A stretch of 64,000 nucleotides of DNA from Russula earlei. Taxonomy: Eukaryota; Basidiomycota; Agaricomycetes; Russulales; Russulaceae. The stretch lies in contig JAGFNK010000014.1 in NCBI GenBank assembly GCA_025769875.1, forward strand, positions 62,001 to 126,000. Reading direction: 5' to 3'. Position numbers and translations under genes: made by a program. The notes beneath the pieces were generated by a model that made no database searches, was not told the DNA's origin, and saw only the letters and a program-made list of their open reading frames with translations. Positions 45,609 through 57,862 of the stretch are shown here, piece after piece. Position 1 is the first letter of the stretch. Every line of letters begins with the position of its first letter.

Positions 45609-46492
45609 TTAAACCTTTGTCCTTCCTTCCGCTCCTTTTTCTTCTGCGGTCTTCTCACCAGGCTGCCCTGCTTCTGCGGCCGCGTCTCTGACCGGTTGCA
45701 GTGCCTCCTCAGCCTTCTCAGCACCTTTACTTGACGTCGTCGCTCCACCGCCGAGCGCATCCTGCACCTTCAATCCCGTAAGTTCCTGCACTTTGCGCAC
45801 TGTGCTGCCCAAGCCGTCCTGGACCTTGTCGCGTCCGCTGATCCCCGCCTCGCGAAGGCGATCCCACGCCATGTGGGAGTGCGCGATCGCGATCGCGTGC
45901 TTTCGCGCCAGGGAGGGGAAGTGCTCCTCCTCGAGCGAGCCTGCGTACGCAGAGACGTTGTGCGCCGTGTTGGGGAGGAAGTATTTGAATGAGAGGAGGA
46001 AGAATGTGGGCGGGAGCAAGATGCGGGCAAAGACGGCGCGATTGCGGGCGAGGATGGAGCCGCTGAGCGAGGCTACGCCGACGTATAGCAACGCCGGCGT
46101 TAGTGGTTCGTCAGGGGCGACGAGAGCCTTGACGCGTTCCTGGAAGAAGAGCGAGGGGACGGTTGTGAGTGAAATTCAAATTCCCAGCTACAGGATGGAG
46201 GCGTTTCCCCCCCCCCCCCCCCCCAAAAAAAAAAAAAAAAAAGGAAAACGCACTCTCGACCGCATGCTCGACGCCAATCCACTTGGAGACCACTCCGTGC
46301 ACCCGCGCGTGAACTTCTCGCCCTGCTTTCGTGACGGCCGTACGCGCCACGCCGAGTTGGGTCTCGAGGACCGACGGGGTGTCCACGACGACGATCTCGC
46401 GTTCCGGTTCCGGATAGATAGAAAGCTGGCCGGGCGCGAAACGAATTCATCAGCTCGACCTTTTCAATCGGGTACATGAGGGGGGGGAACAC
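45609..46492 (-). CDS. MICOS complex subunit Mic26/Mic27 (apolipoprotein O family)
   Basis: Inner-membrane protein shaping cristae. The last exon (to 45609) encodes LTPALLYVGVASLSGSILAR, LLPPTFFLLSFKYFLPNTAHN (two membrane spans) and HFPSLARKHAIAIAHSH, then an Ala/Glu-rich tail. Upstream exons encode LSIYPEPEREIVVVDTPS and VHGVVSKWIGVEHAVE, as in the APOO family. The intron between 46142 and about 46270 carries the C18A18 tract. Its donor and acceptor leave the two exons one base out of phase, so either a non-canonical donor is used or a base is wrong. The N-terminus is uncertain: a short exon ending MYPIEK is clear, but the first coding exon may lie as far up as about 46620. Confidence 0.75.
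46207..46242. repeat. C18-A18 homopolymer pair inside a MICOS gene intron
   Basis: Eighteen C followed directly by eighteen A on the plus strand. On the coding strand this is T18-G18 near the 5' end of the intron. Run length in such tracts is prone to sequencing error. Confidence 0.85.
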
Positions 46493-46619
46493 TTTTGGCG
46501 GACTTTTTGTTGTGGTTGCTGTTGTGATCGCGGAGGCTCGGCGATGACGCCTGCCACGGCGGCAGGGATGACGATGCCCGCGCGAGGCTACAGCCCGTGT
46601 CGGTCAGTGAAACCCTTAG

Positions 46620-48917
46620 ATACACGATATAGCTCTGATGGGGCACACCAGGGTTCGGGTCCAAAACATGATAAACCCTCACGACACGACTTGTATTTCC
46701 ATCCCAAACGACGAGCCGAATCGGCCTCAGAAGGATATATGTGACTGGGAACACGTGGTATGTTGTCACATCACGCAATGCCACTATCGACACGACGCAA
46801 TCCCGACCAATTGCTTTACTCACATATACGCCAAACAAAAGCACTGTCATTCCACAGACTAAACCGTGTAAATAAAAACACCGTGGCACGTTCTGCAGAA
46901 AGGTTGGATGGAATTAAAATTTTACAGTTCGACTCCCAAGGTTCCGGGATGACATTGATAGTCGATAGTCGAGATAAGCGTTTGACCACCAAGGCTGTCG
47001 GTAACAGTCACCGAAGGCACACACGATTCGGTAGTCCGATCGGGAAATGCCATCAGCGATTGGTTCACAAAGCTCTCTGACATTAACGATAACAACCCTA
47101 GCCCAAGGAGGGAACAGAGGCCGAACGTCGACGATTAGTCGGGTGGCAAGAACCCTAATGAGAAAACGAAAAAGGTGAATTTTCGAGATGTCCATCTAGG
47201 AACCGATCCCGTCCGGCCCTGCCTGGCATACAAATGAGAGACCAAATGGAGACTCCAGCTTCGTCCGGGAGTGCGAAAATGGCTACTCGTTGGTTATCTG
47301 AAATATCAAGATCGAAGTTACGATCAAGAGAACCCCGAGCGGCGGCAGATCGTCTATGAAAAATATGTTGAAAGTGGACCAGCATCCGCGGTCATAGAAC
47401 GAGTCCTGAAGCGTGACTCTGCTCCGTGCCTTGCCAGGGAGACTTTATCGTCAGAATGAAGTAGATGTGGTGTTCTCTGTGGTGCTGTCGACTCGCAATC
47501 GAGACCGCGAAGATCGACAAAGCTAGGTTCGTCCTTTCGTTGAAAGCTAGCCCACCGTCCAGTACATTTCGAGCCTAGGCTCCGCAATCTGATTTGCTGG
47601 GTACATGGAAGCCTAAGATGAAAAGAGCGCCCTTCTCTGAACGAAAAGAACTCGCCCTCTGGGAAAGAAGAAAACGCCATAGCAGAGAAAGCTATACAGG
47701 GTACAGGGTCAACAAACGGTCATTTGGGCAGATACGAGTCTCGTTGGCGCTTACCGCGTTGCCAAGACGTAAATGCCAACAAGCGGGACGCGGCTCATTT
47801 CACAGATATGGCAAAGAGTATCGCTTCTCCGCTATTGGCCTCTACAGTATGAGCGGGAGCCGGGGTCAAAGGATGGGCGCCATGCGTGGCGTATCTTATC
47901 TAGGCGAAGACACACGGGCTTGTAATGGCCAGCGAACGAACAAAGGTCCGGGACGACCAGCGGTGGTTCATGCTTCCATTGGATTCGACCATTTCCGTAT
48001 CGCTTTGTCCATCCTACCCGGCACATGGTACAAGGTAGGCGTCGTCGAGGCGTCCACGTTGCCGTAATATTTTCTATGACACCGCATCGGGGGATGAAGA
48101 TGGCCGCTCGCTTACCCGAAATGCGATGAACAGAGTCGTCGGAAGCGGGAAGCTGGTGGAAAACCGCGAGAGAGTGTTTCTACGACCGGGCGCGCTTGGG
48201 ACGTGTACTGCACCCCCCCCCCCCCCCCCCCCCCGATAAGCGGAAGACGACTCGGAGAAGCCGCTTTTCATTCCATGCGAAAATTTCTGGCCGTTCGTTG
48301 CGTGCGTGTGTCCTCACCGTCCATACAAAGACGTTCTCGGCGGGCTCACACGCGGCCGCGATTGCAAAATAGAGCCCTGACTTGTCCATCATGCCCCGTG
48401 CATCATGCGTTCCTATTACACGTTTTCAGATCCACCTTTTGCGTAACGCCGCCTCCGTCGCGCCAAAAAAAAGGGAATGATTTGATACGTAGCGGTCGGG
48501 AACGAATGATGCGTGACAAGACGCGGGAAATCAGGTTTGTTGTCGTTCAGGGAACCGAACAACGGGTTGTGCGGCTTGGCTTGAGAAATATTTCTGGGCG
48601 TATCCGGAAGTTGGCAGGTGTGGGAGGGAGAGCTTGCAAGACGTGTCGCAAACGCGCGCGGCAACCTCCCGGACAACGCGATGCGAAGAGGCTGAGCAGC
48701 GGCGAGACACCGTTGGGTACGAATGGAGTAGTGCCGAGGGCGCAGTCGATGGCTACTAGTAGCTCACTGCGGAGGGTGCAACACGTGTGGGCCTTGCTGC
48801 TGGAGCAACACAGACGCAACCGGACGACCGAATGCAGCTGCGTTGCCACCGTGACGCACCTCCCCGACTAGATATCCTTGCCCCGGTCGCGGCACATACA
48901 TCGATCTTTCGACAGCC
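46620..48917. other. Intergenic, 2.3 kb; no gene supported
   Basis: Contains a 22-base C run (48213-48234). ORFs up to about 220 codons run through that tract in both directions without domains. Part must be promoter for the Atg27-like gene, whose start at 48918 follows directly. Confidence 0.4.
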
Positions 48918-50215
48918 ATGATAACCTTCTTCCTCGCCAGCCTCTTCGTTCTCGCACTTGTCAAAGCCGCAACACCGTCATTGAAGCCGTGGGACCCGAG
49001 AACAAATCCGTGCCAATTCACTCTCGACGATTTCCACTTCAATCTCTGCCCTCTTCTCGACGAACGTCATAACTCGGGTCGGATAGACCTCGTTCTCGGT
49101 CATGAAACAGCACCGACGGTTACCACAATCGTGTACAACATAAGCCTTAACGGGCCGCTCCCAAAGTCGGATGCAGTTCCCGAGGACGAGCAGGTCAGTC
49201 CCCCTCTGCGAATTGGGGTTTCCGAATTGTTCTGATTTGTCATTCAGTGCGTCAGCGGAACCTGGGTTTGCGTGACAAGTATGCGGCTGTCTACCTACTT
49301 TGTCTCTCTCGCCTGAACGGGGCTTATCTAGCCCACACGCTCTCCACAGGGCGCGATGTTGGGAAGGACAACCGTAGAACCCAAGTCGTCCCTATTGTCT
49401 TGGAGGCCCCACAAGGAGACCTCCGCCAAGATGCTTCTGTGGGAGATTGGGAGGATTTCGGCATCTATGCTGAGCTGAGGGAATCGGCTGAGGGCAAATT
49501 CGTATGTGTTTAGGCTGCATTAGCACTTGACACCGTGACCCATGACGTACGGCAGCCTCACTGTCTCTTCATATGCACGGTGGATACCATGTGGATGTCT
49601 CGCAAAGGGTTCAGATCGACTTTGAATGCGCAGAATCAGAAAACGACGTACGTTCATTTCGAGTCCACATGACGCCGTTAAATTGCAAGCACAGGCGCCG
49701 AAACTTTCCGTGGTCCGGAATGGCACACATGTTCTCACCTGGGCAACTCGACACGCGTGCGCGCAAGTGTATCAGACCCTATTTCAAGATGACGGAGCAT
49801 CCGATTCTCCACCTGAAGACGATGACGAACCTGCCAATCAGGACCTAGTCTCTCTACCAGATAGAAACGGGCCTTTCGTGGCAACGATCATTGTGTGCTC
49901 GAGGTGCGCGTACTTTGGAAACTTGCCCCCGGCTGTATTGCTGATATTTGGCGAAGCGCGGCGCTGTTTGGGTTAGGTTACCTCGTAATTCGCCCACCTG
50001 ACGTGCTTCGTAGGCACATCCGTCGGACGCTCTTCCAACGAGACACAAGAGAGGCGAAGCTCCTACGTTGGGCGACAGAAGAATTTGAGATGCTGGGTAT
50101 TGATGAATTTGAAGAGGACGAGATGGTCAATTCGCATCCACTCCCCGACGAACAGATTCCCCTGCGCCCAAACCATATATACAGCCCCTTTGTCGATTAC
50201 GGTACGGTGCGTTGA
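48918..50215 (+). CDS. atg27: Atg27-like type I membrane protein with MRH domain
   Basis: Atg27 helps traffic Atg9 membrane in autophagy. The start MITFFLASLFVLALVKAATP is a signal peptide. Next come NPCQFTLDDFHFNLCPLL, VYNISLNGPLPKSD (N-glycosylation site) and QCVSGTWVCVT, which are the order and wording of the Atg27 lumenal domain. Exon 2 begins near 49246, exon 3 near 49350, and later exons give LHMHGGYHVDV and GTHVLTWATRHAC. A membrane span (SAALFGLGYLVI, about 49955-49990) and a cytosolic tail rich in acidic residues follow to the stop at 50215. One junction (about 49503/49558) does not resolve in phase with canonical sites, so exact exons are uncertain. The tail is longer than in yeast. 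Confidence 0.65.
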
Positions 50216-50348
50216 ACGGCCGGAGATCGAGGGTATGTGCAACGACCGTAAGAGGACTCGACCCACACTGAATGCCACGAATAATGTTGTAACTGGATCT
50301 GGATATCTTATGGGACAGCGTCTCCTCGTAGAATGATAATGTACATCT

Positions 50349-50969
50349 TTAACCCCATGCTGCAGTCGTACTAAATAATAAGGACTACTTGATTAACTTC
50401 CATTGACCCGAGAAGAACGTCGAAACAAAATACCTATAATTTACTATGAGGTGTCCATCTGTCGCGAATGACTTTTCTGAAGTGTTGGTCTCTGCACAGG
50501 GATGCGAGGGGGTGACGGACTCACGCGATAGAGATTCGCGATCGTATCGTCAGGCGCAGGAGAAAATGCAAGATTGATATACGTGAACTGAATAAATTCT
50601 GAATCACGGATAGCGTCGACGCAGATGGACCGATACTCACAAGCGGTTCTCCCGCTTTCCACCCGAGCTCCTTGCGCAAGAACTGGATCACAGCCTGAAA
50701 GCGGTTCGAAACGGTCACTCGGAAGAAGTTTTGTTTCATTATAGGCGCGTTTCCAACGGCCTTGAAGCGCACGACAACTGCAAGGCGAAGTGCCCGTCCT
50801 GTTAGCCGGCAGGGGCGGTAGTGACGGATTGATGCCCACCTTTTGCCGGGTCCTTCTTCTTGTACGACTCCAAGGCAGCGAGACCCTCCGCAAGTCCAGC
50901 ATCAGCTGCCGAGTCTGACGACGTCAATGGGGGAGATAAGTGCGGGATTGCGTCTGGTGTCAGTGCCAT
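50349..50969 (-). CDS. atg12: Autophagy ubiquitin-like protein Atg12
   Basis: Atg12 is conjugated through its C-terminal Gly to Atg5 by Atg7 and Atg10; the conjugate promotes Atg8 lipidation. Five exons (50969-50840, 50777-50641, 50587-50525, 50471-50434, 50370-50349) join exactly in phase to 129 aa. Residues 1-42 are a variable N-terminus. The ubiquitin fold follows: VVVRFKAVGNAPIMKQNFF, NRFQAVIQFLRKELG, FTYINLAFSPAPDDTIANLY, SFATDGHLIVNYSTTAAWG. It ends in the required Gly after Trp. The terminal coding exon is only 22 nt. The start chosen is MALTPDA; the frame stays open upstream (see 50970-51415). Convergent with the Atg27-like gene, 133 bp apart. Confidence 0.93.
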
Positions 50970-51415
50970 GCATGTAGACGTGCTCCGCGTGCCGCCGTGT
51001 TGGCTGGTGCCATTCACCTTCCTCTCCGTCTCCGTTAAATCCGGCAACTGCCGCTTCATCTCGAACTTATACACCCGATGGCCCCGAGTCGACTTGAGCA
51101 GTCTAGTCCGAATGATCAGCTTCTCCCCCCTGTGGCGAGCGGTATTGGTACCACAGATAAACTTGTCTCCGAACTTCTAGGACTAGGACCCGGGTGATCG
51201 ACCCACCGCTGCTACTGCTACTACCACTAGTATCAAGCTGACTTCTCATAAAAGCGCCAAACCCCTCCTTGGCCTCAGTCCCTCTTATGATAGTGCAGAC
51301 TCAAAGTTTTTTCGACTCACTTTAAGACCGCGCCAGTAAGTCCTCGTACGCAGGAACAAGCTGCAATGCATGTTGACTTGGGGCAGTACAGTACCTTCAC
51401 TCACTGACACGTGAC
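50970..51415 (-). other. Open minus-strand stretch upstream of Atg12, unresolved
   Basis: Reading the minus strand, an apparently protein-like track (FGDKFICGTNTARHRGEKL, IIRTRLLKSTRGHRVYKF, EMKRQLPDLTETER) runs at about 51180-51020 in the same frame as Atg12 and without a stop before its ATG. It could be an exon of a separate gene, an N-terminal extension, or chance. MHCSLFLRTRTYWRGLK, with a GTGAGT donor, lies just above. I cannot assign a family. Confidence 0.3.
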
Positions 51416-52914
51416 AATGCGACGCTTCCCAGCGATATCCTCCTAGAAATTTTGATTTTTATGTGGACAAAGAGGAAGATGAAGGCATTGGTGAAGACAC
51501 AGACAGTTGTTGGCCGACGCTGGTGCACGTATGTCAAAGATGGCGACATCCGTGTTTGGGTCACCACGTCGGCTCAATCTGCGACTTGTCTGCACAAAAA
51601 AAGACCTGCGAAGAAGATGCTGGGTATCTGGCCAGCTATCCCCATCGTCGTGTCGTACAATGGCACCGGCCACCAACCGTTGCTCGTGCAGGGTACGGAT
51701 CACATCATTTCTGCACTAGAACACCGTGATCGCGTTTGTGGAATCAAGCTCTGGGGTGTCCAAAATTCGCTATGGCAAGGCTTCACCGCAATGATGCAGG
51801 AACCGTTTCCGGCACTTACCTGTCTGATACTTGGGTCAGGAGACGGTGAATCGGCGCCCGCCCTTCCCGACTTGTTTTTGGGCGGTTTAGCCCCACGTTT
51901 GCGAACACTCCACTCTTGAATGGCATTCCATTTCCCGTATTGCGGAAGCTCCTTCCGTCTGCTCATCACCTTGTCCGTCTTTGCTTTACCGGAATACCAC
52001 ATTCTGGGTACATCTCACCCGAGGCAATCGTCACTTGCCTGTCCGCCATGTCCACGCTCGAATTACTCGCCCTTAGATTCCATTCCCCTCGATTGGGACC
52101 CGACAGTGCAAGCCGACGACCGCCTCGGCTCCCACTCACTATCCTCCCTGCGCTCACCGAATTTTGGTTCCACGGTGTTAGCGAGTTTTTGGAGGACATT
52201 GTCGCTCGAATTGACGCCCCTCTTCTCCAGGATACGAGGATAACCTTCTTCAATCAACTCATATTCGACACTCCACAACTTCTCCAATTCCTTGGTCGCA
52301 CAAAAAAGCTCAAGGCCCTCAATCATGTCGATTTGATCCTTTACGATCGCTCTGTCAAGCTCACACTTCATCGGAAAATTTCGACAGCGGTGTTCGCGAA
52401 CCTCAGGTTGGAAGTTCCATGCAGAGAGGCAGATTGGCAAATTTCGCTTGTTTCGCAGGTCTGCAGCTCATCGTTGCCTTTCCTCGCTATTTTGGAGAGC
52501 CTCGATATCCGCGAGGGCAGATTTAGCCAACCCCTTTGGGAATACGATATTGAGAAAACGCAATGGCTGGAACTTTTGCACCCATTTACTGCTGTAAAGG
52601 ATTTGTACCTCTCTGGAGAGCCTGGGAGACGTGTCATGCGCGCGGTGAATGACCTCCCTGGAGGGCTGGTAACAGATGTGTTACCCGCATTACAGAATAT
52701 TTTCATACAGGAAGTTCGGTCATCGAGACATATGCAGCTTGAAGAAATAATAGGAACATTCGTTGCTGCGCGGAGGCTCTCCGGTTTCCCTGTAGTTGGA
52801 AAAGACGGCAGTGTATGGGGTGGGGTGTCTGATGATTTGGCCAGCGTTGTACAAACTCCCTGCATGCCCTTGGTGCCCAGCGTATCTCCTTATCACCGGC
52901 CATATCTACCTTGA
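51416..52914 (+). pseudogene. F-box-type protein of a basidiomycete family, broken by one-base deletions
   Basis: The start of an F-box (LPSDILLEIL) lies at 51425-51455, followed by VHVCQRWRH, SPRRLNLRLVCTKK and then a leucine-rich body. The body is open from 51916 to the stop at 52914 with wording typical of these proteins (HSGYISPEAIVTCLSAM, FWFHGVSEFLEDIVARIDAPLL, ITFFNQLIFDTPQLLQFL). The frame changes at about 51450, 51550, 51600 (A7 run) and 51915. Each would be repaired by one extra base, so all breaks look like single-base losses. Such proteins are predicted SCF substrate adaptors. Either a young pseudogene or an intact gene with assembly errors. Confidence 0.72.
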
Positions 52915-53145
52915 GGTGCCTATTACTTTTGCTAGCTTACCATGACCTCATCTCCTTCGTGATGTCTCGAATCCACTATGGACTACGTCATCCGATGTAT
53001 AAGATACTGAGGAAAATGGCGCTCGCGTGGCGGTGACCGCAGTCAATAAACATGTTATTGTTCGTGCTACATACATGTCTCATCTCTACTGAATATCACG
53101 TTCATCACTTTTATTGCACTTCCGCTGTATCAACAAGGATAAGTG

Positions 53146-54187
<1,042 letters not shown>

Positions 54188-57100
54188 TGTAGATGGTGGT
54201 TAGAAGATGGGAGGATGGACCTGAGAAAAGCGTGGGGGTTCCTCGACCTCGAAACGTTACACCGACAGGCTCGGTGCGGTGCTGATGTCCGGTTCACGCT
54301 CGTCGGACTGTCGGATTCATCGGACATCACTTCATCTCACCCTTACTCGTATCAGCTTTCAATTTGAAGCCGTGGCGATGAGAGATGCAGATTCACACCA
54401 GCAGTACTCGGAGCGCTCCGGCTTCCGTGGAGGCTGACGAGTGTGTACCATGTGCGCACGCCGTCGCGTACGGGTCCTTGATCTGCATGCACATTCTGAC
54501 CCGATTTCAAGGTTTTCAACCAATGATTGCGACTTGCAGCCTTTTTCTTTCAGTTTTCCGACTGAATCCCATACACACACCATTCATCAACGCCACCCAT
54601 GAAACAGTCGTTACAAAAATTAGGAGCCCTTGGCCAAAAGCAAGTCTCGCAGGTATGTTCCCTCCCACCCGGCATACATCCTGCTCTATAGTCGACATTC
54701 TGTTCATTCCTTTCCTTCCCAAGTCGCATCGCCTCTTCTGGGAGCTCTACGGCAACGCGCATAGTGTTGATTAGTGCCAGTGCTAGTCAATCTTGCTTGG
54801 GTTCCATCAAACGGTGTCGGAAGTGTTCCCGAACTTACAGAAGACATCAATGCCGAAACTTGTAGCCTTGTAGCCTTTGCGCGAGACCGTCCACGGTTGA
54901 ATATTCCTTCACTGTCTATGGATAGCCTGGAGGATGCATGTGCCCGACTAAACGACTACATTGGATGTCCCATAGCAGGCGCAATCGATCAGGCTGGTTA
55001 GATCTTTATGTCCGTACTTGTGGTGCTCGAGATTATGGCTTGTGGGGAATGATGCGGCAAGGTCGTAAGTTGGACATGTCGGCGGTCACGCGTGGGCTTA
55101 CTTTCCTTCTGTTTCGCCGCGCAACTGGGCAAGTCGAGCCTCCACAGGCACGCCGCGAATGTTATCGTCTTCCCTCGCATGGGGCCTTCGCGTTATCTAT
55201 GTGAACTCTGTCCTGCTCGGCTAATCTACTCGTAACCGCTTGTCTTTAGGTAAACTGCGGCCCACGGAGCGTACCGCGTGCCTGGAGTCCTGGGACAACT
55301 ATTATGGGCCAAGGCTCGATCGCTGATTTAACCAGTACTCCATATTGGACTCCACATTGGAGACGTCAAAGGTGCCTCACCAAAGAAGGATAACTGACTT
55401 CGCGGTAGTTCCCGACAGATCACAAGTCACGGTGCCCCATGTGTATTGGTAGAGCGGTGCTAACCCTACTAGATGGGCGATATCTATCTATCATTTCATT
55501 ATCAGTTCCACCCCCTCATCTGATCCCCTTGCGCTGAGCAAATTGATACTCATTCCCCCTGTGGCGCCTCCGTCCTGTCTGGTTTGTTTTTGGTCAAGAA
55601 ACGGCGGCCGACCACAGTTAGGTTCTTCTGCTTTGTCAATTGTACGTGGCTTAATGGATCTCACGATCATTCATATCATCCCTGCGGAAGGTTTGCGAAT
55701 AGCCGCGTCTTAATCTGGGAAAGAACGTGTTCAAGGATGAACCATTCTAAATGTAAGTCCACCCGTTCGAATCATTCCTCGTGATATATCATCACTGTGA
55801 TGTGCACTGGCCACCATAACGGTTACTCCTTCTGGCGAGGGCTGTGTAACACCTCAGTCACGGCGTACTTGGTAGTTCACATGCGAATCAGCAACGACGA
55901 CTCTTCATAGTCGGCAGATCGGATAAAACGAGCCCCTTCAACAACTCTGTCTTGCTATTTGTTCTCTTCTCCTCTGGTGCCATCCCTGTTCACAGAAACC
56001 TGAACAACAAGTCTGACATATCTATCGCAAGCCACGGTATGGGGCCTCTTCGAAGCTCTTGGGATGAATACTTCGTTCTTTCCACCTCCTGCGCGCTCGC
56101 AGGTTTGCCCCCTCTGGCCAACCAATATGAATAACTCCTCTTCTACCAATAAAAAGAGAAAACTTTGAACTTTATTGACCATTTATGACTTTATCGGGTT
56201 TACGTACTGCAGGTATTTACTTGATCAGAAGGGCTTCACATCCAACCGGCCATGGCAAAACCTCTCGTCTTGGTTCATATCGAGGATGAATATCACTCTG
56301 TCCGCGATAGAATCGGCCAACGAGCGGAGGGTGCTAGCCATTGCAGTAGATCTAATTGCGAGAATCGTACAAGAACCGTCGCGGCTATCAGCAGCGGACG
56401 GCCCAAACCGGTATACTGTGACTTTGGTTCAAAATCATATCATCCGGTACCCATGACATGACGATTCAAGCGATGTCCTCCGTTCGGTTGGGGTTGCCAG
56501 GCTTATACTGTGGACGGACAGCGAAGTAAGGACTTCACTGCAGTCACCGGCACCAGAATAGGTTATGGCGTCTTATTCCGTGTCATTATGCGAAGAGAAT
56601 GCGAATCCGTATAATAGTATGGATTCACATTTCTCTTCGCAGCGTGATATCTCTGTTCTCGCGGTTCACTCAGAACCGCACGACTGCGCTCCTAGCCTAT
56701 ATGTCGTTCTCCGTCACGCCGATCTTCATCATGAAAGCCTTTTAGGTTCGGCGCTCCATTCCCAGATCCCCCATGCGCTCCAGAGGCAAGATTCTCCAGA
56801 GCGATCCTCCCATTCACGGCCCACCCTGTTCCTTGGCGCATTGTTCGTGCACGTACGCGCGTATATGCCCGCGAGTTCTTTCACGCTATCCGCCGCGACT
56901 CCTGCCACAGCACTACCGGCCCAACGGAGAAACAAGTGCGCTCATGCTGTCAGATGTGGCCTGACCTGGGTTCTTGGGTCGGGTATGCCTTTGCTAAGAG
57001 CGGCGCTCGTTTCGCACATCCCATTGGCTCTGGGCGACGTGATATTTCTGGTCGTGGTTGCCATTTGTATAGGCGAAACAAACCGGTGCACCAGACTTCG

Positions 57101-57862
57101 TCTGGTTATTGGCATCGTGAGGTCGTGTCCTACGCTCCATGAGCATAGAGGCGCTTCGGTTACCTATATCTGCCGCGCTGACCCGAGGGGGGGGGGAGGG
57201 GGTTAGCCTGTTAGCGAACGAAAGGTTCAGAACAATTTTGACGTCGATCACTCGTCGACGAGCGACTCGCCGCCAGCGGTGTGTCGAAAGGTCCTTCGGC
57301 GCTTTCCCCACTATGAGAAAGTCAAGTCTTCTGGCAGCTACGAGAGTTGCATTCGGATGCATGGGAAGTTTTTCCTGTGGAGATGCACCGAGGTCTTAAC
57401 ATTGATTGGTTTAAACGTCGCCGCCTGCTGGGGATGGTACCACCCGTGTGCATCTCGCACGAACTGTACCGGAAAGCAATCCCATGCGTCCATGCATCGA
57501 CTGCTTCCTGCTCGTGGAAGCTGAGTATACACTCATAAAATTCTTATTCCTGCGCGCCGCTGACTTGTCGCAGGGACCTGTGCGGATTCAGATGCGACGT
57601 CATCCCTTGGACTTGACATCGCGCAGGCTCAAAAAGGCGACTTTTGATATGGCCATAAGGACTGACGAGCAAACCTGCTTCTGTACCAGTTTTCAACCAC
57701 TTTGCGAAGCTGCCCATTTTAGCGGTACATCAGAAATACATGTCTACAAGAAAGAAAGGACGGTTATGTGAAATCAAGTTTGTCAAGAATCTGGCCCGAG
57801 TTAAATAAGGAAAATGTCTTCGGCTGGTATCTAGAATGCGACTCAGACACCATGGCAGGAAA
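54188..57862. other. Region of 3.7 kb with protein-like fragments but no supported gene
   Basis: Several stretches look coding but could not be chained: 54774-55001 (plus), 55952-56134 (plus), 56240-56460 (plus) and about 56640-57110 (plus). The last includes hydrophobic tracks such as LLAYMSFSVTPIFIM and LLRAALVSHIPLALGDVIFL, and the word TLFLGALFVHVRAYM. A degraded or frame-broken membrane-protein gene around 56.6-57.1 kb is possible. No family was recognised. Confidence 0.3.
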
